Shown here piece after piece: positions 33,568 to 40,660 of a DNA stretch of 41,875 nucleotides. Under the pieces are notes generated by a model that saw only the letters and a program-made list of their open reading frames with translations, had not been told where the DNA came from and did no database searches. Made by a program: the position numbers and the translations under genes. Every line of letters starts with the position of its first letter. Position 1 is the first letter of the stretch. This DNA is from an uncultured Lachnospiraceae bacterium (GTDB taxonomy: Bacteria > Bacillota > Clostridia > Lachnospirales > Lachnospiraceae): contig CALWGM010000131.1 of the NCBI GenBank assembly GCA_944380065.1, positions 1 to 41,875 on the forward strand, given 5' to 3'.

Positions 33568-33795
33568 ATGGAAGAATTGATTGCAAAATTGGAGGAGATG
33601 AAACCGGGGGTGGATTTCAGGAACGAGACAGGGCTGTTTGACAAGAGGCTCTTAGAGTCCTTTGATGTGATCCAGATCATTGCCATGATTGACGAGGAAT
33701 ATGACATTACGGTTCCGCCGTCTCAGATCATGCCCCAGAACTTTAACAGTGCGGCGGCTATTTACGATATGATCCAGCGGCTTGGCGACGAATAA
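33568..33795 (+). CDS. Acyl-carrier-like protein (DltC-like)
   Basis: 75 acidic residues with a four-helix carrier fold. The phosphopantetheine serine is most likely Ser31 in RLLESFDVIQIIAMIDEEYDITV, which aligns with the DltC region LLDSM/F. The residue before Ser is Glu instead of the nearly invariant Asp. The partner ligase is two genes upstream and the MBOAT 24 bp downstream. The start has GGAGG seven bases before it. It presumably shuttles the activated acyl or aminoacyl group to the membrane protein. Confidence 0.85.
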   Translation: MEELIAKLEEMKPGVDFRNETGLFDKRLLESFDVIQIIAMIDEEYDITVPPSQIMPQNFNSAAAIYDMIQRLGDE

Positions 33796-33819
33796 TCGGA
33801 AAGGTTTCAGGAATACTAT

Positions 33820-35427
33820 ATGACACTGGTATCGGCATCCTTCTTTATTTTTGTATTGATTGCCCTTGTGGTATATTATGCTGTACCGATCCGCTTCCGC
33901 TGGATTGTGCTGCTGGCTGCCAGCTTTACATTCTACGGGATTGTCTGTCTGGACTACCTTCCTTTTCTCTGTGTGACTATCGCAACCACCTGGCTGGGAG
34001 CCATGGGGATGGAGCGGCTGGACGGGAAGAGGAAGGCTGTCCTGAAAGAATATAAGGCGGTTTGGTCCAAAGAAGAAAAAAAGCAGTTTAAGAATAAGTT
34101 TGCGAAATACAAGCGCATCATTCTGGTGGGTGTGCTTGTATTTAATTTCGGCATTTTGTGCGTGCTGAAATACTATAACTGGATTGCAGGTTCCATCGGG
34201 GACAGGATGGGCGTTTCCCTTCCGGTGGTGACTCTGCTGCTGCCTCTTGGCATAAGCTTTTACACCTTTCAGACCATGGGGTATCTGCTGGATGTATATT
34301 GGGAGAAGACCCCGGCGCAGAAAAACCCGGCGAAATTCGCCCTGTTCGCATCCTTTTTCCCGCAGATCATCCAGGGTCCCATTGCGATTTATGACGAACT
34401 GGCTGCCCAGCTGAATGAGGGGCACCGGCTGAAATATGAGAATATCAAGTATGGCTTCCAGCTGATCCTCTGGGGTCTGTTTCTGAAAATGGTTCTGGCA
34501 GACCGGGCGCTGGTGGCTCTGAACGCGCTGCTGGATCAGAAGGACGGCCTGGGCGGCTTCTGGAATGCGGCGGCGATTGTGGTGTATGGGTTTCAGCTGT
34601 ATACCGACTTTTCCGGAGGCATCCATATTTCCCGGGGCGTGGCGCAGATGTTCGGGATCCATATGGCGGAGAATTTCCGCCGGCCGTTCTTTTCCAGAGA
34701 TGTGTCGGAATTCTGGCGGCGCTGGCATATTTCCCTGGGGCGCTGGCTGAAGACCTATCTTTTTTACCCGATTGCGGTATCCAAACCGTTCCTGCATATG
34801 GGACGCTGGCTGACGGCGCATATTCCCGGAAAGGCCGGCGTGCATCTGGGCAGGGTGCTGCCTGGCTGCATCGGTACCCTGATCACTTTCCTGGTGATCG
34901 GTATGTGGCATGGGGCAAACTGGCGCTACGCGGGATTCGGGCTGTGGAACGGGATCATCATTTTTATTTCCATGCTCTGCGATCCGCTGTTTCGGAAATT
35001 CCGGGAGAAAATCGGGGCGGTCTCGCAGTCCTTCAGCTACCGTCTGTTCCAGATTGCACGGACGGCGGTGCTGGTGCTGGCAGGTTTTGCCTTTGACATT
35101 GCGGACAACCTGCGGGATTCTGTGGCAATGCTGGTGAAATGTGCGACAGATCCCATCCCCCTGCAGACCATGCCGGAGATCAAAGAGTTTCTCCTGTCGC
35201 TGGGTCTGCAGAAGCTGGACTGGTATATCCTGGCGTTGGGCGGCCTGTTCCTGTTCTGCGTTTCTCTCTATCAGGAACGGAGCGGCAGGTCTGTCCGTGA
35301 GACACTGAGCCGGCAGTGCATCTGGTTCCAGTGGGGCGTGATGCTGTGCGCCATGGCAGCTATCTTCATGTTCGGTATGTACGGTGCAGGCATTACTGCC
35401 GGCGAGTTTGTATACATGCAGTTTTAA
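33820..35427 (+). CDS. MBOAT acyltransferase (AlgI/DltB-like)
   Basis: 535 residues, about 11 membrane helices. Family blocks: LPLGISFYTFQTMGYLLDVYW (140-161), FFPQIIQGPI (179-188), YTDFSGGIHISRGVAQMFGI, RPFFSRDVSEFWRRWHISL with His303, and the active His364 in GMWHGANW. These are closer to AlgI (alginate O-acetylation) than to classic DltB, as far as memory allows. In Dlt systems this protein receives the group from the carrier and passes it across the membrane. AGGA precedes the start. It lies between the carrier and the SGNH protein. Confidence 0.92.
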   Translation: MTLVSASFFIFVLIALVVYYAVPIRFRWIVLLAASFTFYGIVCLDYLPFLCVTIATTWLGAMGMERLDGKRKAVLKEYKAVWSKEEKKQFKNKFAKYKRIILVGVLVFNFGILCVLKYYNWIAGSIGDRMGVSLPVVTLLLPLGISFYTFQTMGYLLDVYWEKTPAQKNPAKFALFASFFPQIIQGPIAIYDELAAQLNEGHRLKYENIKYGFQLILWGLFLKMVLADRALVALNALLDQKDGLGGFWNAAAIVVYGFQLYTDFSGGIHISRGVAQMFGIHMAENFRRPFFSRDVSEFWRRWHISLGRWLKTYLFYPIAVSKPFLHMGRWLTAHIPGKAGVHLGRVLPGCIGTLITFLVIGMWHGANWRYAGFGLWNGIIIFISMLCDPLFRKFREKIGAVSQSFSYRLFQIARTAVLVLAGFAFDIADNLRDSVAMLVKCATDPIPLQTMPEIKEFLLSLGLQKLDWYILALGGLFLFCVSLYQERSGRSVRETLSRQCIWFQWGVMLCAMAAIFMFGMYGAGITAGEFVYMQF

Positions 35428-35479
35428 GAGGTTGCGATTCGCAGTCTGAAGCAGAAAATATAAAATCAGGAGACAGATC

Positions 35480-36541
35480 ATGAAAAAGAAACATATCATC
35501 CGTATTGTGGTGTTTGCGGTGGTCAGCGTTCTGGCGATTTCTTTTCTCAATTCTTTCTTGAGTGTCCCCAGGGCCAAGGATGTGATCGGAATCTATGCTT
35601 TCCACAAAGAGCCGGAGGACAGTATTGACGTGGCGCTGGTGGGACCCAGTGAAACCTATACATCTTTTTATTCCCCCCTGGCTTATGAGCAGTTTGGGTT
35701 TACCAGCTATGCCCTGGCCGTGGGCGGGATGCGGGGCGTGTGTTATCCCTCGGCAATCCGTGAGATGGAGGCCACGCAGGATCCGCAGGTTTATGTGCTG
35801 GAGCTGTATGGGTTCATATATAAGGACCAGTATGAGGAAGCATCAATCCGCGCCTGGGTGGATTCGCTGCCGGATTCGGAAAACAGGGATCAGACGATCC
35901 GGGAGACAGTGCCTCCGGAAAAACGCCGGGATTATGAGGATAAGTATCGGAAATATCATGGGAACTGGATCAACCGCAGGGACTGCATGAACGCCTTCCT
36001 GGACAAAATGCGCATCAGTCGGCAGGGATATTCCATTACTAAAAATTTCGCCACAGAGACAGCGGCGATGCCCCCGGATGGACAGACCATGAATTACGCT
36101 ATCAGTGAAGATGGGATGAAATACCTGAAGGAAACACTGGCGTTTTTGCAGGAGCAGGGAATCGAAAACGTATTGTTTGTGCGGACGCCGGAGCAGGTGC
36201 AGTATAAAGAAAATGATTCTGTGGATGAGGCGGTTCGGATGATCCGTGACGCCGGGTATGATTACCTGGATATGTATGGATTGCAGGAGGAGATCGGGAT
36301 TGATCCGCAGAAGGATTTTTATAATCCCTTCCACTGTAATATTTACGGGGCAGAAAAAATTACAGCCTACCTGGGGCAGTATCTGACAGAGCATTATGAG
36401 ATCGATACCAGCCATACGGAGGAGGTTGCGGCAGAGTGGGAACACTGCGCTTCCTGCAACGAGGAAATCATCGGAATGCTGAAGGAGCGGATCGAGAAAG
36501 GGCAGAAACGGTACTGCTTTGCCCAGAGAGACTTTCTGTGA
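35480..36541 (+). CDS. DltD-like SGNH-fold surface protein
   Basis: 353 residues anchored by one N-terminal helix (about 5-27), with the rest outside the cell. An SGNH-like pattern is visible: the presumed nucleophile block VALVGPSETYTSFY (Ser57, where DltD-type proteins have GSS/GSSE) and a closing block KDFYNPFHCNIYGAEKI with Asp279 and His285. It is the likely final transferase that places the group on an extracellular polymer, as DltD does for lipoteichoic acid. The C-terminal tail has a Cys pair (HCASCNEE) and is basic. The start follows AGGAG. Last gene of the operon. Confidence 0.78.
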   Translation: MKKKHIIRIVVFAVVSVLAISFLNSFLSVPRAKDVIGIYAFHKEPEDSIDVALVGPSETYTSFYSPLAYEQFGFTSYALAVGGMRGVCYPSAIREMEATQDPQVYVLELYGFIYKDQYEEASIRAWVDSLPDSENRDQTIRETVPPEKRRDYEDKYRKYHGNWINRRDCMNAFLDKMRISRQGYSITKNFATETAAMPPDGQTMNYAISEDGMKYLKETLAFLQEQGIENVLFVRTPEQVQYKENDSVDEAVRMIRDAGYDYLDMYGLQEEIGIDPQKDFYNPFHCNIYGAEKITAYLGQYLTEHYEIDTSHTEEVAAEWEHCASCNEEIIGMLKERIEKGQKRYCFAQRDFL

Positions 36542-36547
36542 GGACAG

Positions 36548-36559
36548 GCCGGCGCCGGC
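36548..36559. repeat. 12-bp perfect GC palindrome after the operon
   Basis: GCCGGCGCCGGC, followed at about 36590-36603 by the related GGCGCCTGCGCGC. No T-run, so not a standard terminator. Confidence 0.4.
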
Positions 36560-36628
36560 AGGTGATGTGAAACGGCAGCGGTTCGGATGCGGCGCCTGCG
36601 CGCAACCGTGGAAACCCCAAAGTTTCTC

Positions 36629-36657
36629 TTGACAAAGATAGGGAAAGTTAGTATATA
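36629..36657 (+). promoter_or_regulatory. HU gene promoter
   Basis: Perfect TTGACA, 17-bp spacer, TATATA; strong, 65 bp before the start. Confidence 0.9.
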
Positions 36658-36721
36658 TATTCTATATCGTGACAAGAAAGAAGCCTGAAGAGACAGGTAT
36701 ATCTATTAGGAGGACATGTTC

Positions 36722-36997
36722 ATGAATAAGACAGAGTTAATAGCGATTATGGCTGAGAAGGCTGAGATTTCCAAAAAGGATGCGGAGAAGGCCCTTGCAG
36801 CATTTACCGGAGCAGTTGCAGATGCAATGAAGAACGGTGATAAGGTTCAGTTGGTTGGTTTTGGCACATTTGAAGTTTCTGAGCGCCCGGCCAGAGAGGG
36901 AAGAAATCCCCGTACCGGCGAGACCATGACGATTGCAGCGAGCAAAGCTCCCAAGTTCAAAGCAGGAAAAGCTTTAAAGGACATGGTAAATGCATAA
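36722..36997 (+). CDS. hup: HU-family DNA-binding protein
   Basis: 91-residue histone-like protein, a dimeric DNA-bending nucleoid protein. MNKTELIAIMAEKAEISKKDAEKAL opens the helical half; GFGTFEVSERPAREGRNPRTGE, with the Pro-tipped DNA-binding arm, follows; and the end is KFKAGKALKDMVN. The start is ATG 36722, eight bases after AGGAGG; the ATG at 36716 is too close to it. It is placed immediately before the S4-domain gene, as in many Clostridia and Bacillus (hbs-like or yabO context), with a strong promoter and a terminator. Confidence 0.96.
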   Translation: MNKTELIAIMAEKAEISKKDAEKALAAFTGAVADAMKNGDKVQLVGFGTFEVSERPAREGRNPRTGETMTIAASKAPKFKAGKALKDMVNA

Positions 36998-37013
36998 TCA
37001 GGCGACTAAAACA

Positions 37014-37050
37014 GAGGGCTGTTTCCGGCGACGGAAGCAGCTCTTTTCTT
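37014..37050 (+). terminator. HU terminator
   Basis: GAGGGCTGTTTCCG / CGGAAGCAGCTC, imperfect, GCGA loop, then TTTTCTT. A second perfect hairpin CGGGTGC / GCACCCG (37053-37070) lies in the leader of the next gene. Confidence 0.75.
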
Positions 37051-37093
37051 AACGGGTGCACAGGCACCCGGTGAACGCAGAAGGAGAATGTGA

Positions 37094-37333
37094 ATGAGGT
37101 TAGATAAATTTTTAAAGGTATCCAGACTGATTAAACGCCGTACCGTTGCCAACGAGGCGTGCGACGCGGGCCGCGTGGCTGTGAACGGCAAACCCGCCAA
37201 GGCATCCCTGAACGTGAAGGTGGGAGATGTGATTGAAATCGCGTTCGGCAACAAATCAGTCAAAGCGGAAGTACTTGCAGTGGCGGATACTTCCAGAAAA
37301 GAAGAGGCGAAAGAAATGTTCCGCTATCTGTAG
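37094..37333 (+). CDS. rqcP: RqcP (YabO) S4-domain RNA-binding protein
   Basis: 79 residues, a single S4 fold: MRLDKFLKVSRLIKRRTVANEACDAGRVAVNGKPAK. In Bacillus, RqcP binds stalled 50S subunits with RqcH and drives poly-alanine tailing during ribosome rescue. The neighbours (HU before; yabP, yabQ, divIC after) match the Bacillus yabO locus and support the name over Hsp15. AAGGAG lies eight bases before the start. Confidence 0.92.
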   Translation: MRLDKFLKVSRLIKRRTVANEACDAGRVAVNGKPAKASLNVKVGDVIEIAFGNKSVKAEVLAVADTSRKEEAKEMFRYL

Positions 37334-37396
37334 GCATAAACAGGCCTTCCCCCGCATAGAGTGAATGAGAAGCACAGGGAGGGGAGGCATTTTTTT

Positions 37397-37684
37397 ATGG
37401 AAGAGAGACAGGCACCGGCCGGGCAGCATAAGCTGATCCTGAATAACCGCAGCAAAGTATCCCTGAATGGGATCACGGATATTTTATCCTTTGATGTAAA
37501 TGAGATCCTGATTGAGACGGAACTGGGGATGCTGATGATCCGCGGGAAGGATCTTCATGTGAACCGTCTGACCCTGGAAAAGGGTGAGGTGGATATTTCC
37601 GGAAAAGTGGATTCTCTGCAATATTCCGATATGGCGAAAGGGAACGACCGGGGAGAATCCTTCTTTGGCCGTTTGTTTAAGTAA
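37397..37684 (+). CDS. yabP: Sporulation protein YabP
   Basis: 95 residues, cytoplasmic, YabP/YqfC family (HKLILNNRSKVSLNGITDILSFD). Required for spore formation in Bacillus; the molecular role is unknown. The ATG at 37397 follows GGGAGG nine bases upstream; a GTG at 37361 is in frame but lacks a site. Its stop overlaps the yabQ start as TAATG. Confidence 0.93.
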   Translation: MEERQAPAGQHKLILNNRSKVSLNGITDILSFDVNEILIETELGMLMIRGKDLHVNRLTLEKGEVDISGKVDSLQYSDMAKGNDRGESFFGRLFK

Positions 37685-38175
37685 TGGTTTACGGAGAAAT
37701 CATCCGGCAGGGACAGCTGTTCCTTTTGGCGGCGGCCCTGGGAGCCGGACTTTTGCTTTGCTATGATTTCCTGCGGATCTTCCGCAGGCTGATCCGGCAT
37801 AAGACCTGGGGAATTGCGGCAGAGGATCTTCTGTTCTGGCTGTGCTGCGCGCTGGTGATGTTCGGGTTCATGTACCGGATGAACGAGGGCGTGATCCGGG
37901 GATTTTTGGTACTGGGAACTGCGGTGGGAATGGTTCTTTACAGCATATTCCTGAGCCCGCATCTGATCCGCTGCGGGACAGCGGTGTGCGGGAAAATTGC
38001 CGGCGCGCTGGGGAGACTGCTCCGGCTGGCCGGAAGGCCGCTGTGCCGTGCCGGGCGCATGGCGGGGGCGCAGGTTTGCAGAGCCGGCCGGATCTGCAAA
38101 AAAAGGACGGGGAAATGGAAAAAACAATTGAAAAAAATAGGCAAAGCAGTTAGAATAGGACTTAGTAAGCTGTAG
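37684..38175 (+). CDS. yabQ: Sporulation protein YabQ
   Basis: 163 residues. About three to four membrane helices in the first 95 residues (GQLFLLAAALGAGLLLCYDFLRIFRR, then LLFWLCCALVMFGFMYRMN) and a very basic tail of about 60 residues. In Bacillus it is a forespore-outer-membrane protein needed for cortex formation. It overlaps yabP by one base, TAATG. Confidence 0.92.
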   Translation: MVYGEIIRQGQLFLLAAALGAGLLLCYDFLRIFRRLIRHKTWGIAAEDLLFWLCCALVMFGFMYRMNEGVIRGFLVLGTAVGMVLYSIFLSPHLIRCGTAVCGKIAGALGRLLRLAGRPLCRAGRMAGAQVCRAGRICKKRTGKWKKQLKKIGKAVRIGLSKL

Positions 38176-38194
38176 AGAAAGAGGGTATGATCGA

Positions 38195-38491
38195 TTGCGC
38201 AGCAAGAAGAGAAGGAAGAAAAAATCCAGGTCCGGCAGAGTATGTATCTCCTGTATCGCGCTGGTTGTGACGGTGATCCTGTCTTTCCAGATCGTGCGGC
38301 TGTATCATCAGGATCAGGGATATCAGCAGCAGCAGCAGGAATTGGAAGCCAGGCTTGAGGAGGAGCAGCAGCGGGCAGAAGACCTTGAGAAACAGAAGGA
38401 TTATGTGGGGTCGGAGCAGTATGTGGAAGACGTGGCCAGGTCAAAGCTGGGCATGGTTTATCAGGATGAGATTTTATTTAAAGAGCAGTAA
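38195..38491 (+). CDS. divIC: DivIC/FtsB septum formation protein
   Basis: 98 residues: a strongly basic cytoplasmic start, one membrane helix (about 16-35), a Gln/Glu-rich coiled coil (YQQQQQELEARLEEEQQRAEDLE), and the end motif YVEDVARSKLGMVYQDEILF. Member of the FtsL-DivIC-FtsQ septal complex. The start is TTG 38195; the ATG at 38188 is out of frame. Position between yabQ and spoIIE is as in Bacillus, so this is the orthologous DivIC. Confidence 0.93.
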   Translation: MRSKKRRKKKSRSGRVCISCIALVVTVILSFQIVRLYHQDQGYQQQQQELEARLEEEQQRAEDLEKQKDYVGSEQYVEDVARSKLGMVYQDEILFKEQ

Positions 38492-38498
38492 AGCAGAG

Positions 38499-38530
38499 GG
38501 AATTCCAAAAAGGGATTCCTTTTTTCTTTT
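38499..38530 (+). terminator. divIC terminator
   Basis: GGAATTCC / GGGATTCC stem (one G-U), AAAAA loop, TTTTTTCTTTT. It closes the rqcP-yabPQ-divIC transcript. Confidence 0.92.
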
Positions 38531-38585
38531 GTAAAACTGTTCAGAGTGAAGCTGTTAAGCCCATTTAGCTTCATCGAATCGATTG

Positions 38586-38674
38586 AAAAACCGTCACAGT
38601 ACCGAACTTTGACGAACGGTTTTTGAAAACCGGACAACCGTTTGACAAAGATTTTCGCAGCATCGTTTTAAAAT
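38586..38674 (+). promoter_or_regulatory. spoIIE promoter with 21-bp spacer and Spo0A boxes
   Basis: TTGACA (38642-38647) and TAAAAT (38669-38674) are separated by 21 bp. TTTGACGAA (38608-38616) fits the Spo0A box TGNCGAA, and TTTGACAAA (38641-38649), 33 bp further on, overlaps the -35. Bacillus spoIIE and spoIIG have such over-long sigma-A promoters activated by Spo0A~P. The inverted repeat AAAAACCGT / ACGGTTTTT (38586-38624) surrounds the first box. Confidence 0.75.
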
Positions 38675-38747
38675 AGCAGCCTGAGAAAGGAGAAATCCCC
38701 ACAGGGGATACCTCCATGGGCAGAAAGCAGCCCGGGAAAGGAGAAAT
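38675..38747 (+). repeat. Duplicated 22-bp ribosome-binding-site module before spoIIE
   Basis: Copies at 38675-38696 and 38726-38747 share 20 of 22 bases around GAAAGGAGAAAT. The first copy's GGAG can pair with CTCC at 38711-38714 around the hairpin ATCCCC-ACA-GGGGAT, while the second serves the ATG at 38752. Confidence 0.7.
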
Positions 38748-38751
38748 TGCA

Positions 38752-40617
38752 ATGCGAAAATTTGATGTCAAACAATTGGTGATCTGTGTTTTGGCGGTGC
38801 TGGCGCCGCGGCTCTGCGTGGCGGGGGCGTACCCCCTGGTGCCCGCGCTGTTTATGACCGGTTATCTGTCGGGAGTCAACCGGAGCCTGATATTCCTGTG
38901 TACAGTCGGGGGTCTGCTTGTCCTGGCTCCTCTGAGGATTTTTCTGAAGTATGGTCTGGCGGTTCTTCTGGCCGCCCTGTTGGTAAAGGCGGTGGAACTT
39001 GGCTGCCGTAAATGTAAGACTGCGCCGGCAGCGGTTATTGCCGGGGGGACAACGGCAGCAGTTACGGTAGTGTGGCAGATGATGAAAATTCCGGACGCAT
39101 CCACAGTGGCGATTGGCATTCTGGAAGGAGTTTTTGTCTTTTGTTTTGTGTTTTTGGGGACACGGCTGTGCTATCTGTTCCTGGACTGGGAACCGCTGGG
39201 GAGGCAGCCCATGCCAGTTTATGTACAGGGGGGAGAAAAGCTGAATGAGTATGCCCAGTCTTTTCAGCAGCTGGCGAAGACCTTCCGGCAGATGAACCGG
39301 TACCGCAGCGATTTTACGGCGGAGGAGCTGGGCAGGATGCAGAATGAGGTGACGGGTACGCTTTGCGTTTCCTGCAGTCAGTGCGCTGCCTGCTGGGAGA
39401 CGGAAGACACGCCCATGTATCAGCTGCTGTACCGTTTCCTGCAGTCTGTCCAGAAGGGGGAGGATACGGAAGACAGCGCCCGGGATCTGGGGGAACATTG
39501 CGTCTGTATGGAAGAGATGATGGAGCAGGTGACGCGGGTTTTTGAAAAGGCGCACCTGAATATGGCCTGGTATAACCGTCTGCAGGAAAACCGGGACGCC
39601 ATTGCCCAGCAGCTGAACGCCATGGCCTATATTATGGAGGACTGTGCGAAAAATGAGCAGGATGTGACGGCGCTGGAAGGAAAGCTAACGGCGGCGGTCC
39701 GCTATGCCCTGAAAGAAAACGGCGTTGTCTGCGACAGCCTGCGTCTGCTGAGAAAATCAGGGGAAAAGTTAGAGATCCTGTTTTCCGGCCATACCCGCGG
39801 GAGACAGTGTGTGTCGGTGAAAGAGCTGGCGAAGATCATCAGCAGGGCATCCGGCCATCCCTTCCTTCCGTCGCAGGATGCCAGGGCGCTGCTGGGAGAA
39901 AAGGGAGGCAGGCTTTCGTTTCTGGAAACCACGGAGCTGACGGCCTATTATGGGGTGGCCAGGGCGGTCCGGGAAGGGGAGCAGGTGTCCGGGGACAGTT
40001 TTGCTTTCCGGCTCCTGGATGACGGAAGGTGCATCATGGTTGTGTCTGACGGCATGGGAAGCGGCTATTCTGCTTGTAAAGAGAGCGAAATGGTGATAGA
40101 TTTAATAGAGAAATTTATGGAATCCGGTTTCCGGCCGGATACGGCTTTGCAGATGATGAATTCTGCCATGGTTACCCACGGGGAGAATAATCTGTTTTCC
40201 ACGGTAGACCTGGCCTGTATCGATATGGACAGCGGGAAAGGGAAACTGTACAAGGTGGGGGCGGCCGCTACATTTGTGCGCCGCGGAGACCAGGTAACCT
40301 GGATTGAGGATCACAGTATGCCGGTGGGCGTGTTTATGAACCAGGTGCCGGGCTGTGAGGAGATCAGCCTGAAAGACGGGGATTTTATTGTTATGGTTAC
40401 AGACGGGACGCTGGACCATTTGTATGTGGACGACGCCAGGGAGACGATGGCGGATATCATCCGCAGCGTGGACACCAGCAATCCTTCCCGGTTTTCCAGA
40501 CAGGTGTTAGAACAGGTGCTTTTGTTTACCGGAGGGCGGGTGCGGGACGATATGACCGTCCTTACGGCCGGGATCTGGAAACGGCAGCCGGGAGAGTCCG
40601 CAGACCCCAATCCGTGA
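38752..40617 (+). CDS. spoIIE: Stage II sporulation protein E, PP2C phosphatase
   Basis: 621 residues. Five to six membrane helices in the first 147 residues, fewer than the ten in Bacillus SpoIIE (827 residues). A linker with Cys205/208/211/214 (CVSCSQCAACW) follows, then a PPM/PP2C phosphatase with Asp415 (GDSFAF), Asp433 (VVSDGMGSG), Asp551 (VTDGTLD) and Asp600 (RDDMTV). It dephosphorylates SpoIIAA to release sigma-F in the forespore and takes part in polar septation. Start ATG 38752 with AAGGAG nine bases before; the ATG at 38716 follows a binding site that can fold away. tilS follows at 43 bp. Confidence 0.94.
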   Translation: MRKFDVKQLVICVLAVLAPRLCVAGAYPLVPALFMTGYLSGVNRSLIFLCTVGGLLVLAPLRIFLKYGLAVLLAALLVKAVELGCRKCKTAPAAVIAGGTTAAVTVVWQMMKIPDASTVAIGILEGVFVFCFVFLGTRLCYLFLDWEPLGRQPMPVYVQGGEKLNEYAQSFQQLAKTFRQMNRYRSDFTAEELGRMQNEVTGTLCVSCSQCAACWETEDTPMYQLLYRFLQSVQKGEDTEDSARDLGEHCVCMEEMMEQVTRVFEKAHLNMAWYNRLQENRDAIAQQLNAMAYIMEDCAKNEQDVTALEGKLTAAVRYALKENGVVCDSLRLLRKSGEKLEILFSGHTRGRQCVSVKELAKIISRASGHPFLPSQDARALLGEKGGRLSFLETTELTAYYGVARAVREGEQVSGDSFAFRLLDDGRCIMVVSDGMGSGYSACKESEMVIDLIEKFMESGFRPDTALQMMNSAMVTHGENNLFSTVDLACIDMDSGKGKLYKVGAAATFVRRGDQVTWIEDHSMPVGVFMNQVPGCEEISLKDGDFIVMVTDGTLDHLYVDDARETMADIIRSVDTSNPSRFSRQVLEQVLLFTGGRVRDDMTVLTAGIWKRQPGESADPNP

Positions 40618-40660
40618 GAAAGATCCGGAACAGGCCGGAAAGCAGGTATGGGAGTTTACA

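Noticed and set aside
33652..35577. 641-codon open frame on the minus strand opposite the carrier and MBOAT genes
   Set aside because: It is the antisense of a well-supported MBOAT gene; His/Gln/Arg-rich composition, no family motifs and no binding site. A GC-codon shadow.
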